Shown: one piece after another, positions 15,026-23,104 of the stretch
Layout: each line of letters starts with the position of its first letter
How positions within the stretch are numbered: the stretch's first letter is position 1
Assembly: GCA_002496725.1 (NCBI GenBank)
Contig: DALI01000020.1
Location: 5,620 to 32,121 of the forward strand
Length of the DNA: 26,502 nt
DNA from: Euryarchaeota archaeon UBA181
GTDB taxonomy: Archaea > Thermoplasmatota > Poseidoniia > Poseidoniales > Thalassarchaeaceae
Direction: 5' to 3'
Notes under the pieces: model-generated
Told to the model about the DNA's origin: nothing
The model's database searches: none
Seen by the model: the letters and a program-made list of their open reading frames with translations, nothing else
Translations under genes and position numbers: made by a program

Positions 15026-15907
15026 ATGGCAAAGGGAGCAAAGGCAAGAGCAGCGGCACGAAGGCAGAAAGATAAGTGGAAGTCAAAGAGATGGTTTTCC
15101 ATCAGGGCACCAAGAAATCCTTGGTCTTACAGGGTGATAGGCGAGACTCTTGCCGAAGAACCCGATATGATTATTGGAAGAAATTACGAAATTATGCAGA
15201 ATGAGCTTGACGGTGATTTCTCGAAGATGCACGTGAAAATAAAATTCAGAGTCACGGAGGTTCTTGGAACCGATGCCATTACTGAGTTCATAGGACATCA
15301 AATGATGCAAGATCACGTCAGAAGGCAGGTAAGAAGAGACAGGGGAAAGATCGATGATACTGTAGACGTAGTCACAGAAGATGGTTTCTATGTAAGATTC
15401 AAGCCCCTCATACTTACTAGGGAGAGAGTCAAGTCTAGTCAAAAGAATGAGATGAGGTCGATAGCTAGAGATACAATTCTGAAAGCCGGGGCTTCCTCGA
15501 CATGGGTCGCACTACAGAAATCCGTCATGGATGGCGAGCTCGAAGCGCTAATCAAGGAAGAAGCATCAAAAATTAGCCCCATAAGAATGACTATGATTAG
15601 AAGGACGCAACTTATTCAGTCAGGAGTGACGACCAAAGAAGGACCTACTCTTGAAGAAATCAAGGCTGATGAAAAGGCATCCAAGGTAGAGGACGTTGAG
15701 GTTACTGAAGAAGAGGCTGACATCGATGAGCCAGATAATGATGAGTCGTCCGATATTACTGAATCAGAAACCTTGGAAATCGATGAATCAGAATCGTCCT
15801 TAGACTACGAAAGCATGACTGTCGCGGAACTCAAGGTAATACTCAAAGAAGCGGGAAAACCAGTTTCTGGAAAGAAGGCAGATTTAATCTCTAGAATAAT
15901 GGAGTGA
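15026..15907 (+). CDS. rps3ae: 30S ribosomal protein S3Ae (eS1) fused to a C-terminal SAP domain
   Basis: Small-subunit ribosomal protein eS1. The core (about 1-205 from this start) shows DKWKSKRWFSIRAPRNPW, KIKFRVTEVLGTDAITEFIG and DGFYVRFKPLILTRERVKSS, all typical. An acidic linker follows (about 205-257, rich in Glu/Asp/Ser). The last 36 residues (258-293) form a SAP helix-extension-helix domain (MTVAELKVILKEAGKPVSGK), a module known for DNA binding and not usual in ribosomal proteins. I chose ATG 15026, with GAGGT seven bases upstream and a family-like N-terminus. ATG 14984 would add 14 residues (MAANGEAPDDEVVV) with weaker upstream signals. The stop is followed four bases later by the phosphorylase gene, whose ribosome-binding site GGAGTGA overlaps it. 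Confidence 0.93.
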   Translation: MAKGAKARAAARRQKDKWKSKRWFSIRAPRNPWSYRVIGETLAEEPDMIIGRNYEIMQNELDGDFSKMHVKIKFRVTEVLGTDAITEFIGHQMMQDHVRRQVRRDRGKIDDTVDVVTEDGFYVRFKPLILTRERVKSSQKNEMRSIARDTILKAGASSTWVALQKSVMDGELEALIKEEASKISPIRMTMIRRTQLIQSGVTTKEGPTLEEIKADEKASKVEDVEVTEEEADIDEPDNDESSDITESETLEIDESESSLDYESMTVAELKVILKEAGKPVSGKKADLISRIME

Positions 15908-15911
15908 TCAA

Positions 15912-16670
15912 ATGGCCCGCATTGCGGTCATTTGTGGTACAGGAATGAGCAACCTTTCCGATGAGATAGATTCAGTATCCCCTAATACTTCACTGAGAAT
16001 AGAGACTGATTGGGGTGAAGTCCCAGTAAAGATTTCCCACTTACGCGATGGTACAGTTGCAGTTATTGACAGGCACCATGCAAAGGGTGATGCTAGAACG
16101 CCCCCTCATAAAATTGATCATAGGGCCAACATAATGGCTGTTAAGAGCCTCAAACCAGACCTAATAATGAGTGTAAACTCAGTGGGATCAATGAGGCCAG
16201 ATATGCCACCTGGAACTATTGGCATCACATCTGATGTACTAGATCTAGCAATTAAGCCATGGACATTTTTCGATGATGACGCGGAACACTTTGATAGGAC
16301 TTCATCCTTTGATCAGAAGGCAATGTCCCTATGTCAGATTTCTCTCTCTGAAAATCAGGGGCATACTCCAATAGGCGTAATTGTGGCCCAATGCGTAGGT
16401 CCACAGTTCGAGTCGCCCTCGGAGATAATTGCTTTAGAGAGACTTGGAGCTGACACTGTAGGTATGACGTTAGGGCCAGAAAGTAGACTAGTCTCAGAAA
16501 TAGAAATTCCACATGTAGCACTTGCCTGCTCATCTAACTGGGCGGCAGGAAAAAATCCTAGCGACCCACAAGCTATTATTGATCATCATTCTGTTGATAA
16601 ATTAGCTTCGACAATGAGGTCACGAGTATCATCATGTATTTCCATGCTCCTCCAAGAATACACTTTCTAG
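15912..16670 (+). CDS. Purine nucleoside / methylthionucleoside phosphorylase (MTAP/PNP family)
   Basis: 252 residues of the trimeric PNP/MTAP family, which cleaves purine nucleosides or 5'-methylthionucleosides with phosphate. Visible landmarks are the N-terminal phosphate loop VICGTGMSNL, the RHHAKGDARTPPHKIDHRAN block (MTAP-like RHGxxHxxPPHxxxYRAN), GPQFESPSEI, and ADTVGMTLGPES where the Met contacts ribose. The base-recognition position, Asp in adenosine-specific MTAP (TDYD), is Asn here (SSNWAAG). That favours 6-oxopurines, i.e. inosine/guanosine or methylthioinosine, rather than methylthioadenosine. This reading is inference. The gene overlaps in frame space with nothing downstream; the MazG-like gene begins 41 bases later. 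It may serve purine salvage or methionine salvage. Confidence 0.85.
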   Translation: MARIAVICGTGMSNLSDEIDSVSPNTSLRIETDWGEVPVKISHLRDGTVAVIDRHHAKGDARTPPHKIDHRANIMAVKSLKPDLIMSVNSVGSMRPDMPPGTIGITSDVLDLAIKPWTFFDDDAEHFDRTSSFDQKAMSLCQISLSENQGHTPIGVIVAQCVGPQFESPSEIIALERLGADTVGMTLGPESRLVSEIEIPHVALACSSNWAAGKNPSDPQAIIDHHSVDKLASTMRSRVSSCISMLLQEYTF

Positions 16671-16711
16671 CCAATCTCAAAGTTGATTTCTCTCTCCCCA
16701 CTAGGGCCTCT

Positions 16712-17104
16712 ATGGCGAGGAACACGAGTGTCAGTGATTGGATATCAAGTGAAGTGAATCTATTTCCGGATGGATCTTGGGAAACAATGATGTCAAGAGT
16801 AGCTCAATTTCATCATAAGCACTCTTTCGAATCAGTTGAAAACAATGGTCACGACATGGGTTATAGGTTAGCCTTGACAGTGGAAGAGCTAGGAGAGCTA
16901 TCAGCTGCAATAACGAAAGGAAAACCAGATTCGGAGGCCGCTGAAGAGCTAGCTGATCTACTGATCCTTATCCTAGGTCACTCTTTGGCAATGAGAGTAG
17001 ATTTGGAGTCTGTATTCCATAAAAAGATGGATAAAATTATGAAAAGGGAATCAATACAGGGAAAACTCGGAATCAGAGTTACTGAGTATAGCAAATCGGA
17101 CTAA
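16712..17104 (+). CDS. MazG-like nucleotide pyrophosphohydrolase
   Basis: 130 residues of the all-alpha NTP pyrophosphohydrolase superfamily. The Mg-binding signature ExxE...ExxD is clear: TVEELGELSAAITKG, then EAAEELADLLILILGHSLAM, with the surrounding helices and the closing lysine-rich KKMDKIMKRE. Such enzymes hydrolyse (d)NTPs to monophosphates and are often housecleaning enzymes; the substrate cannot be told from sequence. ATG 16712 (MARNTSV) is preferred, since an upstream in-frame ATG at 16634 would overlap the phosphorylase and add an unconserved-looking Phe/Pro-rich leader. It shares the plus strand with eS1 and the phosphorylase, and its stop overlaps by three bases the stop of the convergent mechanosensitive channel gene. 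Confidence 0.85.
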   Translation: MARNTSVSDWISSEVNLFPDGSWETMMSRVAQFHHKHSFESVENNGHDMGYRLALTVEELGELSAAITKGKPDSEAAEELADLLILILGHSLAMRVDLESVFHKKMDKIMKRESIQGKLGIRVTEYSKSD

Positions 17105-18150
17105 GATTCAACAAGCTTCTCCAGTTGCGGAGTACTCAAATCAATACCAAACTCTTCTTGTAAATCGTAAGCGGTGAGATTGATAGCATTCCTGACCAGG
17201 AGTAGTTGATACGGCCTCTCGAGAACATAAGTCAACCTCCAAATAGCCGCGTTCTTCGAGTTTTCATTTATTGTTATCTTGGGTTCTCTCAATGAGTCGA
17301 GAGCGGAATTTGAATCAGAGGCCGACTTATAGACAGCGTTGAGATACTTAATAACCTCATCACTGGGTACCCCATACCCGATACTGAACTCAATGAAGTC
17401 CTTGAATGGGCCACCCTTCGACTTCCTTAGATAATCAGTCCTATACTGTAACAGATTGTAATTTGGAATTTCTATATCATGCCCCTGTGCCAAATCTCTA
17501 ATCCTCGTTTGTAACCCTCTAATTTCCAGAATGATGCCAAGGATTCCAGCTTCTGGTATGGAGATAACATCACCTCTTTTCGCACTATTCCCCCCTATTA
17601 CCAAAATCCCACTCAGGAAGTCCCTGAGCCAGTAATCCTTGGTAGTGAATACAATCAGTGCCAGGAAACCGATTACGCCAGTAGTCTCCAATAGGCCAGT
17701 TATGCCCCAGACGTTTATGAGTCCAATAATGACAGTCATTACTATTATCGAAAATGAAACTAGCTCCAGTGTTCTTGATGTAGGCGTCTCGACCTTCCTA
17801 GAGACGCCCATCACCTCTATTTCCTCTCCATATCTTGAGAGTAGCAAAGCTTCAATCGCACTGAAGAATAGATAAGATGCTAGTAGTGTCAGGGAAGTCC
17901 TACTAATCTCATCTGCAGGAAAATCCTCACTCTTAAGGAATAGAGATGCGATAAAAGAAATGAACACTAATAGATTGAAACCATGTAAAATCTTAGTTCT
18001 GGATTTTATTGTATCTTCATCAATATCTCTATGGTGGGACACTATACTATTCGAAAAGAGATAAACGAATATATTGAATGCAAACGTAAAATACTCTATT
18101 CCAGTAAGATCTGAAAACCTTTCGATCATTATATCATACAAAGCACTCAT
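17101..18150 (-). CDS. MscS-family mechanosensitive ion channel
   Basis: 349 residues. There are about five hydrophobic helices (about 15-35, 54-70, 86-102, 127-150, 152-175). After the pore-lining helix comes the MscS beta-domain (KRGDVISIPEAGILGIILEI; HDIEIPNYNLLQYR) and a C-terminal alpha/beta domain. The pore helix segment GVIGFLALIVFTTKDYWLRD keeps the family's shape but has fewer Gly/Ala pairs than E. coli MscS, so gating may differ. Expected role: release of solutes on hypo-osmotic shock, in the cytoplasmic membrane. It is last in the plsC-thyA-folA-doxX run, 40 bases after the DoxX gene. Confidence 0.88.
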   Translation of the reverse strand: MSALYDIMIERFSDLTGIEYFTFAFNIFVYLFSNSIVSHHRDIDEDTIKSRTKILHGFNLLVFISFIASLFLKSEDFPADEISRTSLTLLASYLFFSAIEALLLSRYGEEIEVMGVSRKVETPTSRTLELVSFSIIVMTVIIGLINVWGITGLLETTGVIGFLALIVFTTKDYWLRDFLSGILVIGGNSAKRGDVISIPEAGILGIILEIRGLQTRIRDLAQGHDIEIPNYNLLQYRTDYLRKSKGGPFKDFIEFSIGYGVPSDEVIKYLNAVYKSASDSNSALDSLREPKITINENSKNAAIWRLTYVLERPYQLLLVRNAINLTAYDLQEEFGIDLSTPQLEKLVES

Positions 18151-18190
18151 GACCTATGCACGAGGATTAGCGAATTAACATATTCCCGTA

Positions 18191-18601
18191 TCAGGATAGT
18201 ATGGAGCTATATCTGAAGTCGTCAATCGTAACTCTGGCAATCCACAGATTAAGTAAAATCATAGTAATTTGTGCTATCAATCTGATAATATGCCCCTCTG
18301 GCGATAATGAAGCCCCATCTCCTAGTTCAATATCATTAATCCACATATTAAGATTTGCAGGATATATCAAAATTAGAAATAAAGCAGTAAGCTTTGCGGA
18401 GAACTCCCTAGAAGCTGGAAATATTAGCCCTAAACCAAGAACAATCTCAGCAATACCAGAAATCAATACCCAGAATCTCGCAGAACCAAGTATGCTTGGA
18501 ACGATTGGCTCAAACCAAGAAGTATCCGTAAAGTGGAGTATTCCAACATTGCAAAAAAATAATCCAAATGGAATGGCAAAAACAGGACGTAGATCAATCA
18601 T
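18191..18601 (-). CDS. DoxX-like membrane protein
   Basis: 136 residues with four predicted membrane helices, compact loops and a DoxX-like pattern: an N-terminal helix followed by FTDTSWF, then a Gly-rich second helix (ISGIAEIVLGLGLIFPASRE) and third helix ending in YPANLNMWIND. DoxX-family proteins are small quinone/redox-associated membrane proteins with uncertain roles. ATG 18601 is chosen: it overlaps the folA stop as ATGA, and an in-frame TTG at 18616 is less likely. Coupled translation with folA is expected. Function here not determinable. Confidence 0.78.
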   Translation of the reverse strand: MIDLRPVFAIPFGLFFCNVGILHFTDTSWFEPIVPSILGSARFWVLISGIAEIVLGLGLIFPASREFSAKLTALFLILIYPANLNMWINDIELGDGASLSPEGHIIRLIAQITMILLNLWIARVTIDDFRYSSILS

Positions 18602-19110
18602 TTCTCTCTCTTCCAAATAGAGTATGTTGTGGCATATTCATCTACATCAGAAGCGTCCAATTTCTCAACGACTTCTTCCGCCCATTCTTCTTTTTCCCAT
18701 ACTGGAAAAGATACATTCCCGCTATTTCTCGTGTGCACTAATGTAATGTGAATTTCATCTGCCCTATCGATGAACATCTCATAGATCATCGATCCACCAA
18801 TAACCCATAATTCTTCAGATCCCTCAGCAAAAGCTAATTCTACAGCCCTCCCTATGTACAGAGCTGTCTCTGAACCATCAGAAGACCATGAGGTATCTCT
18901 TGACATAACTATGTTGAACCTCTCGGGAAGAGGTGAAAATTTTTCTGGAAGAGAGTCCCAAGTTTTCCTACCCATGACCACAGAATTAAAACCGTCCCCT
19001 ATGGTAAGGTGCTTGAATCTGGCCATATCGCTTTTTAGGCTCCATGGAAGGTTACCTTTGATTCCGATGTAACCATCTTCATCCATTGCCACTATCAATG
19101 AAATCTTCAT
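18598..19110 (-). CDS. folA: Dihydrofolate reductase
   Basis: 170 residues. It reduces dihydrofolate to tetrahydrofolate with NADPH, regenerating the cofactor consumed by the thymidylate synthase next door. Visible motifs are ISLIVAMDEDGYIGIKGNLP, then PWSLKSDMARFKHLT with the catalytic acid (Asp in SDMARFK), the NADPH-binding VVMGRKTWDSLP, and LWVIGGSMIYEMFIDRADEI. Length is normal for bacterial-type DHFR. It begins nine bases after the thyA stop and overlaps the DoxX gene by four bases. The thyA-folA pairing is common in bacteria; many archaea lack this enzyme, so transfer into the lineage is plausible. Confidence 0.97.
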   Translation of the reverse strand: MKISLIVAMDEDGYIGIKGNLPWSLKSDMARFKHLTIGDGFNSVVMGRKTWDSLPEKFSPLPERFNIVMSRDTSWSSDGSETALYIGRAVELAFAEGSEELWVIGGSMIYEMFIDRADEIHITLVHTRNSGNVSFPVWEKEEWAEEVVEKLDASDVDEYATTYSIWKREK

Positions 19111-19119
19111 TTTGTCACC

Positions 19120-19917
19120 TCAAACAGAAATAGGAGCTGGAATGTGAGGGTGATGCTGATAATCCACTATTGTTATGCTACTGAAGTCAAACCCATCAAT
19201 TTCGTCGACATCAGGATTTAGAATAAGTCTCGGTAGAGGAAGTGGGATTCTTGAAACCTGCTCACGTGCTTGGGAAATGTGATTATTGTAGAGATGACAG
19301 TCTCCCCCCGTCCAGATAAATTCCCCCGGCTCCAAATCGCATACCTGAGCCATCATACACGTTAGAAGACTGTACGATGAGATATTGAATGGCACTCCAA
19401 GGAAAGCGTCAGCACTTCTCTGATATAGCTGGCATGATAGTTTCCCCTCTCTTACATAGAATTGAAAGAAGGCATGACACGGCATTAGAGCCATCTTATC
19501 CAACTCCCCGACATTCCATGCTGATACTATTATCCTTCGACTCTCAGGATTTTCCTTAATCATCTTTACAGCATTACTTATCTGATCTATGACTCTGCCA
19601 TCGGAAGCTTCCCACTTTCTCCATTGTTTGCCATAAACAGGTCCCAAATCGCCATTCTCATCAGCCCACTCGTTCCAGATCCTCACTCCATTCTGCCTTA
19701 GGTAGCCAACATTGGTCTCTCCAGATAGGAACCAAAGTAATTCATGTACGACACTAGGCCAATGTACTCTCTTGGTTGTGACAGCGGGTAAGCCGCCAGA
19801 AAGATCAAACCTCATTTGATGCCCAAATAATGAGATTGTTCCAGTACCTGTACGATCTCCCTTATCTGAACCCTCGTCTAAAATACGTCGAAGGAAGTCG
19901 AGGTATTGTTCCATCAT
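19120..19917 (-). CDS. thyA: Thymidylate synthase ThyA
   Basis: Methylates dUMP to dTMP using methylene-tetrahydrofolate. Strongly bacterial-like sequence: DRTGTGTISLFGHQMRFDL, ELLWFLSGETNVGYL, WADENGDLGPVYGKQWRKW, RRIIVSAWN, the catalytic Cys in LMPCHAFFQFYV, then DAFLGVPFNISSYSLL and HLYNNHISQAREQ. Start taken as ATG 19917 (265 residues), or 19914 as the two ATGs are adjacent; the latter gives 264 residues like E. coli ThyA. An in-frame TTG at 19944 would add nine residues. It sits 39 bases after plsC and directly ahead of folA, forming a functional dTMP cycle pair. Confidence 0.97.
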   Translation of the reverse strand: MMEQYLDFLRRILDEGSDKGDRTGTGTISLFGHQMRFDLSGGLPAVTTKRVHWPSVVHELLWFLSGETNVGYLRQNGVRIWNEWADENGDLGPVYGKQWRKWEASDGRVIDQISNAVKMIKENPESRRIIVSAWNVGELDKMALMPCHAFFQFYVREGKLSCQLYQRSADAFLGVPFNISSYSLLTCMMAQVCDLEPGEFIWTGGDCHLYNNHISQAREQVSRIPLPLPRLILNPDVDEIDGFDFSSITIVDYQHHPHIPAPISV

Positions 19918-19956
19918 GCCTGCGTCTGGAAGGCAGTCCTTCAAGGATGTGGCTGT

Positions 19957-20733
19957 TCATGGAGCTCCCATTTCTACAATAGTCCCCATCAATTGATCTG
20001 TAAACTTCCGATATAGGGACTTCAAAATAGAACTCTGGCCGTGTTTGTCTATCGAAACAAGACTCTTCAATTGTTCCCCCGAGAAATTCCCCCCCTTCGT
20101 AGATCCAAGCCACTCTTCGAAAGTGACAGGTTCCCCTATGTGCACATCGACTCTTTTCCAGAATCTAATCATATTGGCCCCTGGAGGCATAACTTCTCTA
20201 GATCCAATTATCGATATTGGAAATACCGGGACCTTGGGAAAGCTAGCAGATAGCCTAGCCACACCAGTCTTCCCAGATTGAATAAATGGCGCGTTCTCAC
20301 TCCTGGATCTAGTTCCTTCAGGGAATATCCCTACTGCATATCCGGACTTGAGTACATCATGAGCCCTAGAAAGAGCGTCCTTTCCCCCCTCGGATCTAAG
20401 AGTTTCTATCATGCCATTGCTCTTCATGATGAACCTATTCGGTTGTTTCTGGAAGTGCCCCTCTTTAGCTAGGTAGAAAACCTGCCTTCTAGCAGCCAGA
20501 ATTTTGAATATCGGATCAAGGTTGGATACGTGATTCGAAGTCAAAATAATAGGGCCCTTTCTTGGTATTCTTTCTAATCCTGTATAATGAATATTGAATA
20601 CGAATCTGACTATTGGGGAGAGAAACCTAATCAGAAACTTATACAGTAGAGGATTTGAAAATGCCGTACCCGTGCCTCCAATATCAGAAACCCGATAGAA
20701 CAATTCAATGTCCCTACTAGATAGTTCTGACAT
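19957..20733 (-). CDS. 1-acyl-glycerol-3-phosphate acyltransferase-like protein (PlsC family)
   Basis: 258 residues of the LPLAT/PlsC family, which transfers an acyl chain to a lysophosphatidate-type acceptor at the cytoplasmic membrane face. The catalytic HX4D is in SNHVSNLDP (His68, Asp73). The acceptor-binding block FPEGTRSR (Glu139-Arg142) and a hydrophobic N-terminal segment (about 31-48) are present, with VPVFPISIIGSREVMPPGAN as the later conserved motif. Ester-linked acyl phospholipids are bacterial/eukaryotic, so the enzyme is noteworthy in an otherwise archaeal window; the actual acceptor is unknown. It is first in the minus-strand run leading to thyA and folA. Confidence 0.9.
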   Translation of the reverse strand: MSELSSRDIELFYRVSDIGGTGTAFSNPLLYKFLIRFLSPIVRFVFNIHYTGLERIPRKGPIILTSNHVSNLDPIFKILAARRQVFYLAKEGHFQKQPNRFIMKSNGMIETLRSEGGKDALSRAHDVLKSGYAVGIFPEGTRSRSENAPFIQSGKTGVARLSASFPKVPVFPISIIGSREVMPPGANMIRFWKRVDVHIGEPVTFEEWLGSTKGGNFSGEQLKSLVSIDKHGQSSILKSLYRKFTDQLMGTIVEMGAP

Positions 20734-20812
20734 AAGCCTCCGACAGCGATTAAGGTTTCACTCTTTGCGGTCGGATGGCAAGTATTCTTGGCATTAACCC
20801 TCTGCGAGAGAC

Positions 20813-21952
20813 ATGCGAGTCTCCAAAGCCATCTCATTGGCCCTCGTTACATTATTGATTATCCCATTAATCGCTCCTGCTGCCGCAGGGGAATGGACAG
20901 ACGATGGATGGCTTACAAATCTTATAGGGCCTGAGAGGATGGAGAATGGTGACGAGTTTGGATGTCATGGCTTCGAGGGCGTAGACTCGATGCAAGATAA
21001 TTGGGTTATTGATGAATGCAGGGAATACCTGCTAGATCACACAAACGCCTCTAGATGGGGTAAAGCTCCAGTCTCATTCGGGTTTTCTGAGAGTTCCCTA
21101 GATAATCAAACAGTTTCCACGCTAATAGAATCTGGATTTTTAATTGTAGGGGATATGTTAGAAGATACCCCAGTAGGCCTAGCTTCATTTGTTAGAAATG
21201 GAGGTAGCATGGAAAAGAACTCAGCTAATTTTCAGCTTCTTGAATCCGCTGAGGAGGACACCTTAGTCAGTGTTTGGTGGAGGGCTAGAGTGGATGACAT
21301 CAAGGTAAGGGAAGACAAGGATTTGATTTCTTGGCTTGAAAATCAAGATGTTTGGTTCACTACATGGGGTGAATGGCACCTTCATGGAATATCTGGCAAT
21401 TCTACCAATTTTTCCGTCGATGGAAGTAAGGTAACGATTGACTCCCCAAAGGCAGAGAGGTGGTCAGTACCTGGGACGACCAGTTTACAATTCGAGGGTG
21501 GCATCTCTGCAGTCCACGACTCTTTCGGAGAAATCTTTCCCGAATTATCTCCTGATTCTAGAAAGTTGGAAACTGGATGGAGGGCAATAGAGGGTGGAAT
21601 TTTGGTCACGCAGTCACCCGGATCTTCGATAATACTAGATCTTGAGGAAGAGCCTGACTCTATTTCACTCACGCCAATGAGTACATTCAATGATCTACAT
21701 CACGGAGTAACGGTGGTCGGACACCACACTACGAACCTATTCCAGTGGTCTTCCGATTTTCAAAAGTCAATTTTAACTTTCACATGGCTCGTAGAGAGGC
21801 CTTCTGAAGAGACTATAAATTGGTCCCTTCCAATAATAGCCATATCAGTTTTGATAGCGGTACCTATTATCGTCAAGAAGGTAGTTCAGATGGACGATCT
21901 GAATCATTCAGACTTGCAAAATCAAGAACTCAATAATATGGACTCAGATTAG
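20813..21952 (+). CDS. Secreted, C-terminally anchored protein of unknown function
   Basis: 379 residues. A signal peptide (about 1-25; SLALVTLLIIPLIAPAAAGE) is followed by a soluble outside domain (about 26-335) and one C-terminal membrane helix (about 340-358; LPIIAISVLIAVPIIV). A short acidic/Asn-rich cytoplasmic tail ends it. Two Cys in the N-terminal part (FGCHGF and IDECRE) could form a disulfide. The phrases FGFSESSLDNQTVSTLIESG and NDLHHGVTVVGHHTTNLFQW suggest a folded alpha/beta domain that I cannot assign; the middle (about 135-290) is beta-rich. Divergent from plsC across 79 bases. No catalytic motif recognised. The 3' end overlaps the convergent oxidoreductase gene by nine bases. 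Confidence 0.82.
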   Translation: MRVSKAISLALVTLLIIPLIAPAAAGEWTDDGWLTNLIGPERMENGDEFGCHGFEGVDSMQDNWVIDECREYLLDHTNASRWGKAPVSFGFSESSLDNQTVSTLIESGFLIVGDMLEDTPVGLASFVRNGGSMEKNSANFQLLESAEEDTLVSVWWRARVDDIKVREDKDLISWLENQDVWFTTWGEWHLHGISGNSTNFSVDGSKVTIDSPKAERWSVPGTTSLQFEGGISAVHDSFGEIFPELSPDSRKLETGWRAIEGGILVTQSPGSSIILDLEEEPDSISLTPMSTFNDLHHGVTVVGHHTTNLFQWSSDFQKSILTFTWLVERPSEETINWSLPIIAISVLIAVPIIVKKVVQMDDLNHSDLQNQELNNMDSD

Positions 21953-23005
21953 GATATCGGGGCCTTTGATATTTACTCCATTTTCCCTCATCATTCGAAT
22001 AATTCCTCGAACCACTTCAGGAGAGAGGCTTTCCGGTGCATGGACTCCAGGAGGTAACATGTCTGGATTTTCAAGCCATGCTTCGATACAACCTATCGTC
22101 ACAAGACCAGTAGTTCGTGCCATAGATGAACCATCTTCCCCTCCATGGTCGCATACCTCCCATCTCATGCTCTCACCTTCTAGACCTGTAGCTACGACCT
22201 CCATCCACGTGAATTCAGGAGTCTTTTGATTAAACCACCATTCTTCAAGTAATTTGTCCACATCCAGGGTTCCAGAATCCCTATGTTCGATAAATTTCTG
22301 AATATGGCCTGGCCACCTCACAGTGTACTCCGACATTTCCAATGCTGGAATTGAGCCTAGTACAGAACGAAGGCCGTCGGTTAGGAAGGCTTCCATCTCC
22401 CCCCTATCAGGAACGATAATTCCATGCCTCTCAGAGAGAGCTGGTAGAACCGTCTCCTCCCCATTCCTAACGACTCTAGCTGGACGAGTATATTCAGCTA
22501 TAACGTCCGTAGGGGAAAATGGAGCCATATAGTTCCAACCGCCTATTAGATCTGTTGGATTGCCCCCGACTCGTACCTCGGCATTCTTCAAAGGGCCCAT
22601 TACTCTAAATGCCTCAGCTAGCATCATATTCGAAAGCCCGGGGGCTATTCCTACATCCCAAAGGACCATTCCACCCGAATTCTTAGATCCCCTCTCATTA
22701 CGATCCGGTGTGTTCTCACTGAAGCTCAAGTCTACTAATCTGTAACTGCCATCCAAAGCTAGTTTTGTAGTCAGTGAATGCCCAATGTCCCCCGGTAGCA
22801 TATTTACTACAATATCAATATGGCCAAAATCAGATAGTTCGGTCTTCAAAGCATCGCCCCGGTGGAAAATAATATTGGAATTCACAGTAATACTTTCATA
22901 TTTTGGCTCCAGATCGTGTATGTGTACTTCATGTCCCCTTTCAGATAGTTTTGTGGCGACATATGAACCAACAAGTCCAGCCCCGAAGCAGTGGATGACT
23001 TTCAC
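21944..23005 (-). CDS. Saccharopine dehydrogenase-like NAD(P)-dependent oxidoreductase
   Basis: 353 residues. An N-terminal Rossmann domain starts with HCFGAGLVGSYVATKLSERG and HDLEP as the acidic end of strand two. The hinge motif LWDVGIAPGLSNMMLAEAFR is the family's characteristic GxxPGLSN block, followed by the large C-terminal dimerisation/substrate domain (about 125-330). Family members include saccharopine and other lysine- or carboxynorspermidine-related dehydrogenases, so the substrate is open. Start is GTG 23005, with GGAGTGA a few bases upstream. It is divergent from trpS across about 100 bases and stands alone as a transcription unit. Confidence 0.88.
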   Translation of the reverse strand: MKVIHCFGAGLVGSYVATKLSERGHEVHIHDLEPKYESITVNSNIIFHRGDALKTELSDFGHIDIVVNMLPGDIGHSLTTKLALDGSYRLVDLSFSENTPDRNERGSKNSGGMVLWDVGIAPGLSNMMLAEAFRVMGPLKNAEVRVGGNPTDLIGGWNYMAPFSPTDVIAEYTRPARVVRNGEETVLPALSERHGIIVPDRGEMEAFLTDGLRSVLGSIPALEMSEYTVRWPGHIQKFIEHRDSGTLDVDKLLEEWWFNQKTPEFTWMEVVATGLEGESMRWEVCDHGGEDGSSMARTTGLVTIGCIEAWLENPDMLPPGVHAPESLSPEVVRGIIRMMRENGVNIKGPDILI

Positions 23006-23104
23006 AAATCACTCCGGGCCGCTATCCTCTATTGCCCCTTCGGTTTGCAATATTGACATAATTTTCTGCGATGACTTGATTGAGTGGTTCATATTCCAAC
23101 GTAC

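Noticed and set aside
16634..16711. Upstream in-frame ATG extending the MazG-like gene
   Set aside because: It would overlap the phosphorylase end and add a leader unlike the family; ATG 16712 fits better.
20740..20775. CCGAC ... GTCGG inverted pair upstream of the secreted orphan
   Set aside because: Arms of five bases with a long spacer are expected by chance.
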